DNA of 33,105 nucleotides from JBCCFW01 sp039029535 (GTDB lineage: Bacteria; Acidobacteriota; JBCCFW01). The position numbers were made by a program, and so were the translations under genes. A model generated the notes under the pieces. That model worked only from the letters and a program-made list of their open reading frames with translations, did no database searches and was not told the DNA's origin. The stretch covers positions 1 through 33,105 of the forward strand of contig JBCCFW010000080.1 of assembly GCA_039029535.1 (NCBI GenBank), in the 5' to 3' direction. Below are positions 23,387 to 30,362 of the stretch, in pieces; the stretch's first letter is position 1, and every line of letters begins with the position of its first letter.

Positions 23387-23914
23387 TCAGGTCCGGCTGC
23401 GTTCGAGCCGACGTTCTCCCTCGGCCGCGATGCGCTCGAAGCAGCCATCGAGATCGACGAAGAGATCCCAGCGCTCCTGGCCGAGACGACCCGCGACCTC
23501 GTCGATGACGGCCAGCTCGAGCTCCTCGACACGCTTGCCCTTCCAGAGCTTGTCCGCGAGGGCGATGAGTCGGTCTTCCAGCTCGGCCTCGGCCGAGCCC
23601 CAGTCGGCGTGGGTGCGACAGCAGCGGGCGAGATCGGGGGGCACGTCGTGGCTCAGGAGGAGGCGCTCGCCATCGGGCTCGTGCCGGTTGCCCGGACCAT
23701 CGAGCTCGGCGGGATGCTCAATCTTGCCCGCGTCGTGCAGCACGGCGCCCAGCAGCACGCGCTCGTGGTCGAAGTCGACCCTCTTCTCGCGGAGCGTCGT
23801 GACGATCTCCTCCGCCGCCTCGGACACGAGCTGTCCGTGACGACGGAGCCGCGGTGGCGCGCCCAGGTCGGAGAGGAGAGCCAGGGCGTCCTCGATCGTG
23901 CGCAAGTCGGTCAT
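23387..23914 (-). CDS. HD-domain phosphohydrolase
   Basis: A 175-residue protein with an intact HD metal site: His26, the HD pair His60-Asp61 in VLLGAVLHDAGKIEHP, further His near 89 and 102, and Asp121 in IALADKLWKGKR. HD proteins of this size hydrolyse phosphate esters, often nucleotides; the substrate is unknown. ATG 23914 has GGGAG about eight bases upstream. The frame remains open to 24121, but that part overlaps the MerB-like gene and is not homologous. It sits 11 bp after the MerB-like gene and 25 bp before modB, so it belongs to the molybdate operon by position. Why an HD hydrolase travels with it is unclear. Confidence 0.8.
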   Translation of the reverse strand: MTDLRTIEDALALLSDLGAPPRLRRHGQLVSEAAEEIVTTLREKRVDFDHERVLLGAVLHDAGKIEHPAELDGPGNRHEPDGERLLLSHDVPPDLARCCRTHADWGSAEAELEDRLIALADKLWKGKRVEELELAVIDEVAGRLGQERWDLFVDLDGCFERIAAEGERRLERSRT

Positions 23915-23925
23915 GGTGGTCTCCC

Positions 23926-24627
23926 TCAGAAGGTCTCGTTCCCTGGAGGCAGGCGCCAGGTCGGTCCGCTCAGGCCGTGCTTGGCGAAGAGCGCGCGGGA
24001 CTCCTCGAGCGTCCACTTGCGCCACGTGAGGTCGAGGTGTCGTCCGTACCACTCGCAGGCAAAGGGCCAGAAGGTCTTCAGCGGTCGGACGTCCCCCCGC
24101 GGGACGTGGCGACGGCGACACCAGTCGTCGACGGTCGACTCGTTCGTGAAGAGCAACATGACCGAGCAGGTGTAGAGCACGTTGTCCCAGGCCGAAAGCA
24201 TGGCGACCGGGAAGTGGATGAGCCAGTCGGGCTCGCTCGGTCCCTGCGCGTCGACGACCAGCTCCAGCGGCTCGCCCTCGGCTCCGTCGCGGGTGCGGAT
24301 CCGGACCGGTCCGTCATCACCGACCAGCGCGGCCACGCCGAGGCTGCACCAGGCGCAGGGGGCGTTCCACGAGCGCTCGCCCGCGTGGACGCTGAACGCG
24401 GTCGGCGAGGTCGTGAACGGATGGACTGTCCAGGGCGAGCCGTCATGCGGGTGCAGCACGGCTCCATGATCGTCGCCGAGCTCGCGCAGGAGCGTCCGGG
24501 CCTCGTCCTCGGAGACGTCGAGCCGAGACGCGAGCGCGGGCGTCGACGGGGGAGCGCCGTCCTCGAGGAAGCCCGTGAGGAGGTGGCGGTGGAGGTCGGA
24601 GAGCTGCTGGGTGCGGTCGGACGTCAT
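23926..24627 (-). CDS. MerB-like (alkylmercury lyase family) protein lacking the catalytic Asp
   Basis: A 233-residue protein with the MerB plan: an N-terminal winged-helix-like region (STPALASRLDVSEDEARTLLREL), then the core with WNAPCAWCSLGVAAL and YTCSVMLLFTNES. In organomercurial lyase the triad is Cys96, Asp99 and Cys159. Here the Cys equivalents are Cys94 and Cys154, but the Asp position (Cys+3) is Gly97, so classical C-Hg cleavage is doubtful. Extra Cys91 and Cys191 could bind a metal. The ATG at 24627 overlaps the DUF3303 stop (ATGA). No other mer gene is nearby. The operon carries oxyanion transport genes, so a metal-binding or thiol-chemistry role linked to molybdenum is one possibility (inference). 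Confidence 0.7.
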   Translation of the reverse strand: MTSDRTQQLSDLHRHLLTGFLEDGAPPSTPALASRLDVSEDEARTLLRELGDDHGAVLHPHDGSPWTVHPFTTSPTAFSVHAGERSWNAPCAWCSLGVAALVGDDGPVRIRTRDGAEGEPLELVVDAQGPSEPDWLIHFPVAMLSAWDNVLYTCSVMLLFTNESTVDDWCRRRHVPRGDVRPLKTFWPFACEWYGRHLDLTWRKWTLEESRALFAKHGLSGPTWRLPPGNETF

Positions 24628-24896
24628 GAGCGCTCGGCGACACGACGCGCCGCCTCGGCAGACGACATCACGGGGTGGACCTCGAAGTCGACGAGGTCGT
24701 CCCAGGCCGCGATCCACTCGTCGAGCAGGGCACGGTCGTCGGTCTCCATGAGCTGGAAGCAGAGATGGAGCTTCTCGTCGACCCAGCTCTCGACGTAGCG
24801 CAAGCCGGGAGGGGCGAGACGGCCGCGCTCCTCGTAGCGTCGGTAGACCGGGGCCGGATCCTCGTTTCGAAAGCGCTCGACGACCATGAAGAGCAT
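24624..24896 (-). CDS. DUF3303-like small protein
   Basis: A 90-residue protein with the DUF3303 pattern: MLFMVVERFRNEDPAPVYRR at the start, RYVESWVD, then CFQLMETDDRALLDEWIAAWDDLVDFEV. The fold is probably a ferredoxin-like dimeric alpha-beta barrel; the function is unknown. ATG 24896 has GGAG five bases upstream. The longer open frame to 25004 would overlap the ModA-like gene. It lies 10 bp after the ModA-like gene and overlaps the MerB-like gene, so it is co-transcribed with both. Confidence 0.8.
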   Translation of the reverse strand: MLFMVVERFRNEDPAPVYRRYEERGRLAPPGLRYVESWVDEKLHLCFQLMETDDRALLDEWIAAWDDLVDFEVHPVMSSAEAARRVAERS

Positions 24897-24906
24897 GGGA
24901 ACTCCG

Positions 24907-26244
24907 TCAACGCGGTGGCTCGGCCTCCCGGATCTCGACCAGCTCGAAGCGGAAGGTCGTGGCCCAACCCGACGGCTCGGACTCCGACGGTGCCTCGAAG
25001 ACACCCTCGGTGGCCGTCTCCAGCCCCGGAGAGTACTGCTCCCGGAGGCGGCTCTTCGGTCGGCCGGATCCGTCGAGTTGCGTGATGGTCGTGGCGACCA
25101 CCGGGATTGACCGACCGCTGATGGTGACCACGCTGCTGTCGCCGGTCTCGTAGCGAGAGGTGATCACGCCCTCGGCGTTGGGCCGATCCCAGGTCATCCC
25201 CGGACCGACCGGGCGCTTCGTCTTCCAAGTCGCGCCGTCATCGGTCAGTGAGTGCAGCACGTCGGCGTCGCGATGCAGCCGGCGGACCTCCGGGCCGCCC
25301 GGAGTCTTGGTCAGGGTGATCGTCGTGCAGCCCTCACGACCCGCGAGCGTGAGCTCGCGATCGATCGCATCGATCGACCAGACCTGACCGGGTTGACCGT
25401 TGGCGGTGTAGTGCAAGGTCATGCCCGACGTCAGCAGGCCGCCCGGGAGCTCGCTCGGCGGAGGAGGGAGCAGCACGCGGAAGCCGTGACGACGGAAGGT
25501 GGCGAGCGACTCGTTCGTCGTCATCACGTCGTAAAGGGCGACCGCCCGCGGATGTTCGGCCGCCGAGGTCAGCAGCAGCAGCGGGTAGACGACGGGGCCG
25601 CTGGCGCTCTCGGGGATGCGGCACGCTACCTGCACGCGGTCGCTCGCGCGGGCGTCGGTGGAGAAGACGATCCCGGCGTCGACCTCGCCTCGCTCCACCA
25701 GGGCCAGAGCCTGACGCACGTCGCCAGCGACGACGAGCTTCGCTCCGAGAGCCTCCCAGGCGCCGAGACGCGTGAACGCCTCCCGGGCGTGGAGACCCGC
25801 TGGCACCGACTCGGGGTCGGCGATGGCCACGCGTTCGACGTCTGCACCCGTCAGCGCCGTGGGATCGGAGAGGACCAGTGACGAGCCAGAAGGCACGACG
25901 ATCACCAGGGTGTTGCCCAGGAGGTCGACGCGGCGTTCGACGAGACCACGCTCCTCGAGGTGGTCCGCCCAGGAGGCGTTGGCCGCGAGGAAGAGGTGGG
26001 CGTCGGCGCCGGAGACGACCTGCCTCGCGAGCACCGCCGTCGAGGCGAAGCTCGCGTCGACTTGGTCACCGCTCACGTCCGCGTGCTGGGCGAGCAGCTC
26101 CTGAACGACGTCGGTCGTGCTCGCCGCACCGAAGACCAGCAGCTCGTCGGAGCCGGTGGGCCCGTTGCAACCCGCAGCAGCTCCGACGAGAAGGACGAGG
26201 ATTCCGAGGAACCCCCGCCGGGAGAGACGCGACTCAGTGACCGT
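24907..26244 (-). CDS. ModA-like substrate-binding lipoprotein with extra C-terminal domain; non-canonical start
   Basis: The first canonical start in this frame is GTG 26076, but similarity clearly extends upstream. There the frame gives a Tat-like lipoprotein signal (SRRGFLGILVLLVGAAAGC) followed by LLVFGAASTTDVVQELL, the standard ModA N-terminus. The start must therefore lie near 26241-26250. No ATG, GTG or TTG exists in frame up to an upstream TGA; ACG 26244 is the best candidate, overlapping the epimerase stop. Residues to about 270 form the periplasmic binding protein (VASFASTAVLAR-like loop, DAGIVFSTDA, VYPLLLLTSAAEHP). A further ~170 residues of beta-rich sequence (LHYTANGQPGQVWSI... 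to REQYSPGLETATEGVFEAP) are absent from ordinary ModA. It should deliver molybdate or a related oxyanion to ModBC. The start could also reflect a sequence error. Confidence 0.75.
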   Translation of the reverse strand, partial: TVTESRLSRRGFLGILVLLVGAAAGCNGPTGSDELLVFGAASTTDVVQELLAQHADVSGDQVDASFASTAVLARQVVSGADAHLFLAANASWADHLEERGLVERRVDLLGNTLVIVVPSGSSLVLSDPTALTGADVERVAIADPESVPAGLHAREAFTRLGAWEALGAKLVVAGDVRQALALVERGEVDAGIVFSTDARASDRVQVACRIPESASGPVVYPLLLLTSAAEHPRAVALYDVMTTNESLATFRRHGFRVLLPPPPSELPGGLLTSGMTLHYTANGQPGQVWSIDAIDRELTLAGREGCTTITLTKTPGGPEVRRLHRDADVLHSLTDDGATWKTKRPVGPGMTWDRPNAEGVITSRYETGDSSVVTISGRSIPVVATTITQLDGSGRPKSRLREQYSPGLETATEGVFEAPSESEPSGWATTFRFELVEIREAEPPR

Positions 26245-27205
26245 GGTACTCCATGTACCAGGCGACGAAGCGCGGGATGCCTTCCTCGATGGGCGTGGTC
26301 GGCTCGAAGCCGAGGTCCCGCTTGGTCGCTTCGATGTCGGCGAAGGTCTCCTTCACGTCGCCTGGCTGCATGCCTTCGAGCTGACGCTCCGCCTTCTTGC
26401 CCAGGGCCTGCTCGAGCAGGTCGATGACCTTGAGCAGGGGCTCGCTGCGACAGTTGCCCAGGTTGTAGACGCGGTGCGGTGCGCCGTTCTCGTCCGAGGG
26501 GGGAGTGTCGAGGGCGGCGATGACGCCGGTGACGATGTCCCCGACCCAGGTGAAGTCACGACGCATGTCGCCGTGGTTGAACACGCGGATGGGGCGGTCG
26601 GCCATGATCGCGTCGGCGAACTTGAACAGAGCCATGTCCGGTCGGTACCAGGGGCCGTACACCGTGAAGAAGCGCAGCCCCGTCTGACGGATGCCGTAGA
26701 GATGCGAGTAGCACTGCGACATGAGCTCGTCGCAGCGCTTGGTCGCCGCATACAGCGACACGGGATGCTCGACCGGGTCGTCCACCGAGAACGGCATCTT
26801 CGTGTTGCCGCCGTACACCGAGCTCGAGCTCGCGTAGACGAAGTGCTCGACGCCCTCGTGATGACGGGCGAGCTCCATCATCGAGAGATGAGCGGTGAGG
26901 TTGGCGTGGGCGTACTCGAAGGGGTGGTCCAGCGAGTAGCGCACGCCCGGCTGCGCCGCGAGATGAATGATGCCGGTGACGCCGTCGAGGTCCATCGCCC
27001 GGAGCCGGTCGTGATCGGCGACGTCGAGCTCGGTGAAGCTGAAGCCTTCTCGACCTTCGAGGAGGGCGAGGCGGTCTCGCTTGAGCTTCTCCGAGTAGTA
27101 AGGGGTGAAGTTGTCGACCCCGATGACCTCGTCGCCACGACGCAGCAGGGCGTCGGCGACGTGCATGCCGATGAAGCCGGCAGCGCCGGTGACCATGACG
27201 CGCAT
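26234..27205 (-). CDS. NAD-dependent epimerase, UDP-glucuronate 4-epimerase-like
   Basis: A 323-residue extended short-chain dehydrogenase. It has the NAD-binding GAAGFIG (7-13), DNFTPYYSEKLK, the active-site serine region ASSSSVYG (125-132), and Tyr152/Lys156 in YAATK. DNFTPYY and the MALFKFADAI block match UDP-glucuronate 4-epimerases, which make UDP-galacturonate for surface polysaccharide. ATG 27205 is chosen because the Rossmann motif starts immediately after it. The frame is open to 27403 with no similarity. A -10-like TATCAT lies at 27250-27245. It is the first gene of the minus-strand run, but its product has no evident link to molybdate, so it may simply share transcription. Confidence 0.88.
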   Translation of the reverse strand: MRVMVTGAAGFIGMHVADALLRRGDEVIGVDNFTPYYSEKLKRDRLALLEGREGFSFTELDVADHDRLRAMDLDGVTGIIHLAAQPGVRYSLDHPFEYAHANLTAHLSMMELARHHEGVEHFVYASSSSVYGGNTKMPFSVDDPVEHPVSLYAATKRCDELMSQCYSHLYGIRQTGLRFFTVYGPWYRPDMALFKFADAIMADRPIRVFNHGDMRRDFTWVGDIVTGVIAALDTPPSDENGAPHRVYNLGNCRSEPLLKVIDLLEQALGKKAERQLEGMQPGDVKETFADIEATKRDLGFEPTTPIEEGIPRFVAWYMEYHGH

Positions 27206-27536
27206 GAGTTCCGTTCCTCGATCTGTTCGTTGTGCGTGGTTCGGATGATAGAGGAGTCTGCGGCTGACTGCCGGGGAGGCCTCCAGCCGCTCGACTCGAA
27301 TGAGCGCGACGTCGCTCGCCGAGGGCGACTCCCTCGCGCTCGCGCCGACCGGCACGAATTCACGCTTCTCGGCGGTCGAGCTGGCCTCCTTGAGCGACGG
27401 CATCCCGCCTCGCCCGGACGAGGGGGCGCGGTGTCCGCCCTGCGAACCCTCGGGCTATCATCGGCCGCACGCACGTTGCGGCTCGTTCACGGGACGGGGG
27501 GGAGTCTCCCGAGGTCTCGCTCTGGAGGCGTGAGTC
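27206..27536. other. Divergent intergenic region between epimerase and YIP1 genes
   Basis: About 330 bp without a convincing gene. It holds TATCAT (27250-27245, minus) in front of the epimerase, TATCAT at 27456-27461 (plus) as a possible -10 for the YIP1 cassette, and GGAGG at 27524-27528 before ATG 27537. Short open frames here have no recognisable product. Confidence 0.4.
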
Positions 27537-28382
27537 ATGGCCCTCAGCTGTCCGAACTGTCACTTCGACCTGCCCGATCCGCCGGGCGGTGTCTGCCCGA
27601 CCTGCGGGCAGATCCTCTCGACTCCCGCGGAGGAGACGGCACCGCAGCTGCCTCCACCGCAGCCTCCTCCAACACCGCCGCCCTCCGACTCACCCTATGC
27701 GGCACCGCCCTCGGCCGGGGTCGCCGCCGCGAGTGAGGTGTTCGGTTCCGACTCGGTCGATCCCTCCGCGATCCCCTGGGAGAACCCCGACCTCGGTCTC
27801 AAGCGACGCTTCGTCGACACGGTGAAGCTCTTCTTCAGCCGTCCGGGCTGGGCCTTCGCGAACGTGCCCCGGGCCGACATCACGGCGCCGCTCACCTACG
27901 GCTGGCTGGTCGCCGCTCTCGGCATCCTCATCATCTGGGCGCAGATCGCCATCATCCTGGGCGGGGGGATGTTGCTGTCGGGTGAGGGCCTCCCCATGGA
28001 AATCCTCCTCATGGGCGGGGCCTACATCGGCTTCAACGTGCTCTGGTCGGCCGGAACGAGCGTCGTCTCGCTGTTCATCCTGTCGGCCTTCCACGCCCTC
28101 GGCCTGCTCGTCTTCGGCGGCCAGCGTCGTGGCTTCCCCGTGACCTTCCGCGTGACCTGCTACTCGCAGACCATGCAGCTCCTCATGCTCATCCCCGTGC
28201 TCGGTTGGCTGGGAGCGTTGCTCCTCGTCCCGGGGATGCAGGTCTACGGCGCGGCCAAGGCGCATGACATCCCGATCTGGAAGTCGCTGCTCGCGTACTT
28301 CCTGCCGCCGCTGCTGTGCTTCGGCATCCTCTTCCTGCCGTTCTTCCTCGTCATCATGAGCGAGGGCATGGCTCTCGATTGA
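27537..28382 (+). CDS. YIP1-family membrane protein with N-terminal zinc ribbon
   Basis: A 281-residue protein. A zinc ribbon opens it (CPNC at residues 5-8, CPTC near 20-23), followed by a Pro-rich linker (about 30-60). The amphipathic stretch RRFVDTVKLFFSRPGWAFANVPRADI leads into five or so membrane spans typical of YIP1 (PF04893). The segment GFPVTFRVTCYSQTMQLLMLIPVLGW is the family core. Function in bacteria is unknown; a role in membrane organisation is only an analogy to eukaryotic Yip1. GGAGG lies nine bases before the ATG. It begins a cassette with the DUF2752 gene and a second YIP1 gene. Confidence 0.8.
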   Translation: MALSCPNCHFDLPDPPGGVCPTCGQILSTPAEETAPQLPPPQPPPTPPPSDSPYAAPPSAGVAAASEVFGSDSVDPSAIPWENPDLGLKRRFVDTVKLFFSRPGWAFANVPRADITAPLTYGWLVAALGILIIWAQIAIILGGGMLLSGEGLPMEILLMGGAYIGFNVLWSAGTSVVSLFILSAFHALGLLVFGGQRRGFPVTFRVTCYSQTMQLLMLIPVLGWLGALLLVPGMQVYGAAKAHDIPIWKSLLAYFLPPLLCFGILFLPFFLVIMSEGMALD

Positions 28383-28789
28383 GACTGGAGCAGAGCGACG
28401 AGCGCAGCTCGCCCGTCGGCTTGATCCTCGGTGGCGCCGGCCTGCTGACGGCGCTGCTGACGGCGGCGTGGCTACGCATCGGCTTGCCGTGGCCACGCTG
28501 CGGCCTGCGCACGCTGACGGGCGTGCCCTGTCCGACCTGTGGCGGGACACGGATGTTCGGCGCGTTGCTCCGAGGTGAGTGGCTCGTCGCACTCGCGTCG
28601 AACCCGCTCCTGCTCGTCGCCATCGTGGTGCTGGCGATCGGGTGCGTGGCGTGGGCTGCGCGCTTTCTCACCGGACGGCCGGGTCTTCGCCTCGTCGTCG
28701 AGCCACGTGAGGGACGTCGCTTCGCTCTCGTGATGCTCGGTCTCGTGCTCGCGAACTGGGCCTGGCTCGTCGCGACGGATCGAGCATGA
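28379..28789 (+). CDS. DUF2752 membrane protein
   Basis: A 136-residue protein with the DUF2752 signature PCPTCGGTRM followed by GEWLVALASNPLL, plus three hydrophobic spans (about 12-28, 75-95, 115-132). The TTG start at 28379 is proposed because it overlaps the upstream TGA (TTGA) and homology begins right after it; the frame remains open to 28316 within the YIP1 gene. The function of DUF2752 is unknown; the conserved Cys pair suggests metal or disulphide chemistry. Its stop overlaps the next ATG (ATGA). Confidence 0.8.
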   Translation: MRLEQSDERSSPVGLILGGAGLLTALLTAAWLRIGLPWPRCGLRTLTGVPCPTCGGTRMFGALLRGEWLVALASNPLLLVAIVVLAIGCVAWAARFLTGRPGLRLVVEPREGRRFALVMLGLVLANWAWLVATDRA

Positions 28790-29451
28790 ACACGACGCCC
28801 GACGGTCCTGTCTCACCCTACGAGGCGCCGGAGTCGGCCGGGACCGAGCTCGAGCGACGTCGTTCGGCGAGCGGTGAGGTGGTGCCCTGGGAAGACGACG
28901 CGCGCTCGTGGCCGGTCCGTCTCGGCGCGACGGTGGGTCAGATGTTGCTGGCGCCCTTGCGAGCCTTTCGAGCACTGCCGCGAGCGTCGGCCTGGCTGCC
29001 GCTGACCTACCTGGGCCTCTTCAGCGTGGTGGGAGCGTGGACTTGGCTCCTGTTCCTCGTGGGGCTCGACGTGCCGTGGACTCGCTGGCTGCCCGTTGGC
29101 CTGGTGACCGTCGCTGGCGTCCTGCTGGTTTGGATCCTGGTCGGCGCGGTCGTCCACCACTTCTGGCTGGAGATGGTCGGCAGCGGTCGACGCGGCTTCC
29201 CCGTCACGCTGCGCGTGCACTGCTATGCGGCGACCGTCTTGCTGCTCCTCTGGATTCCGCTCGTGGGGCCGCGGCTCATCGTGCTCTGGGGGATGGTCCT
29301 GCACCTGCTGGGGACCACCGTCGCGCACCCGACGCCGCTGCACCGATCGCTGCTGGCCTACTTCCTCTACCTGTTGATCTGGGCGGCGTGGTCGGGCCTC
29401 TTCCTGGTGCTCTTCTGCAGCGGAGCCCTCGGCGTGCTCTCGGCGATCTGA
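28786..29451 (+). CDS. YIP1-family membrane protein (paralogue, no zinc ribbon)
   Basis: A 221-residue protein with about five spans. It shares the core of the first gene in the cassette: RRGFPVTLRVHCYAATVLLLLWIPLVG against RRGFPVTFRVTCYSQTMQLLMLIPVLG, and HRSLLAYFL against WKSLLAYFL. It lacks the N-terminal zinc ribbon and has a shorter polar N-terminus (PYEAPESAG). The ATGA overlap with the DUF2752 gene makes a coupled three-gene unit flanked by paralogues, suggesting a membrane complex. Function is unknown. Confidence 0.78.
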   Translation: MNTTPDGPVSPYEAPESAGTELERRRSASGEVVPWEDDARSWPVRLGATVGQMLLAPLRAFRALPRASAWLPLTYLGLFSVVGAWTWLLFLVGLDVPWTRWLPVGLVTVAGVLLVWILVGAVVHHFWLEMVGSGRRGFPVTLRVHCYAATVLLLLWIPLVGPRLIVLWGMVLHLLGTTVAHPTPLHRSLLAYFLYLLIWAAWSGLFLVLFCSGALGVLSAI

Positions 29452-29461
29452 GCCTGTCGGA

Positions 29462-30133
29462 TCAGCCCGCGCCGAGGTACGCGGCCAGCTCGCCGACCGT
29501 CTCGCAGAAGACGTCCGGGCTCCCGGCCTCGCTGAGCTGCTCGCGGCTGCGGTAGCCCCAGAGGACGGCGGCGACCCGAGCGCCGGCGGCCTGACCGGCG
29601 AGGAGGTCGGTGCTGCCGTCACCGACCATGACGACGTCGTCGGCGTCCTCCTCGCCGAGGGCGGTGAGGGCGGCGCGGAGGTGGGACGGGTCGGGCTTCT
29701 GGGCGGGGACCTCGTCGGGGCCGAGGACCACCGGGAGCCAGCGGTCGAGACCGAGCGCGCTCACGATGGTGCGGGAGAAGTCGCCGGGCTTGTTGGTCAC
29801 CACGGCCATCCGCACCGGCGGGCGGGAGCGGTGGAGGGCGTCGAGCAGCTCGGGGATGCCCTCGTAGGGGCGGGTCCGGGCGGTGCAGTCGGCGCCGTAG
29901 CGCTCGCGGAAGCGGGGGAGGGCGTCGGCGGGAGGGGCCTCGCCACCGGCCTCGTAGCAACGCTGGACCAGCATGGCGGCGCCGTCGCCGACGAAGCCGC
30001 GGACCTGCTCGGGGGTGACGGCGGGACGGCCGTCCTCGGCGAGCACGGACCCGATGGCCGCGTGGATGTCGCCGACCGAGTCGACCAGGGTGCCGTCGAG
30101 GTCGAAGAGGATGACGGAGGGGGGTGACGACAC
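29462..30133 (-). CDS. gph: HAD-family phosphatase, phosphoglycolate phosphatase-like
   Basis: A 223-residue HAD subfamily IA phosphatase of typical Gph length. Motif I is DLDGTLVDS (nucleophile Asp), motif II is VVTNKP (Thr), the motif III lysine is in AQKPDPS, and motif IV is MVGDGSTD. The cap helices include VGDGAAMLVQRCY. It probably removes phosphate from 2-phosphoglycolate formed during DNA repair or photorespiration-like side reactions, though HAD specificity is hard to predict. It starts with GTG at 30133. The tRNA-Pro gene lies 18 bp upstream on the same strand. It is convergent with the YIP1 cassette. Confidence 0.82.
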   Translation of the reverse strand: MSSPPSVILFDLDGTLVDSVGDIHAAIGSVLAEDGRPAVTPEQVRGFVGDGAAMLVQRCYEAGGEAPPADALPRFRERYGADCTARTRPYEGIPELLDALHRSRPPVRMAVVTNKPGDFSRTIVSALGLDRWLPVVLGPDEVPAQKPDPSHLRAALTALGEEDADDVVMVGDGSTDLLAGQAAGARVAAVLWGYRSREQLSEAGSPDVFCETVGELAAYLGAG

Positions 30134-30151
30134 GGTGGTGAGGGCCCGTGG

Positions 30152-30228
30152 TGGTCGGGGCGGCCCGATTCGAACGGGCGACCCTCTGCTCCCAAAGCAG
30201 ATGCGCTACCAGGCTGCGCTACGCCCCG
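30152..30228 (-). tRNA. tRNA-Pro (anticodon UGG), CCA encoded
   Basis: Read on the minus strand, the acceptor stem CGGGGCG pairs with CGCCCCG. The D-arm is GCGC-AGCCTGGTA-GCGC, the anticodon stem-loop TCTGC-TTTGGGA-GCAGA with anticodon TGG at 30194-30192, the variable loop GGGTC, and the T-arm GCCCG-TTCGAAT-CGGGC. Discriminator A is followed by an encoded CCA (30154-30152). The C1-G72 pair and TGG anticodon identify proline. Confidence 0.95.
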
Positions 30229-30297
30229 AGCACGGGTTCGAGGAGGTTAGCCCGGAAGTTCCGTGAAGTCGACCCGACCCGCCGACGAGTCGAGCCC

Positions 30298-30338
30298 GAA
30301 AACGAAAGAAGGCGAGCCCGTCGCCGGACTCGCCTTCT
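30298..30338 (-). terminator. Rho-independent terminator of pckA
   Basis: On the minus strand AGAAGGCGAG and CTCGCCTTCT form a perfect 10-bp stem (30338-30329 with 30316-30307) around a 12-base loop. It is followed by TTTCGTTTTC. It lies 25 bp after the pckA stop and before the tRNA gene. Confidence 0.8.
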
Positions 30339-30362
30339 CGGAGCGGTCGGGGTCGGGACCCG

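Noticed and set aside
23926..24627. A mercury-resistance (mer) operon
   Set aside because: Only a MerB-like gene is present; there is no merA, merR, merT or merP, and the catalytic Asp is missing.
27206..27403. Extended N-terminus for the epimerase
   Set aside because: The Rossmann glycine motif starts right after ATG 27205, as in the family; the upstream residues resemble no domain.
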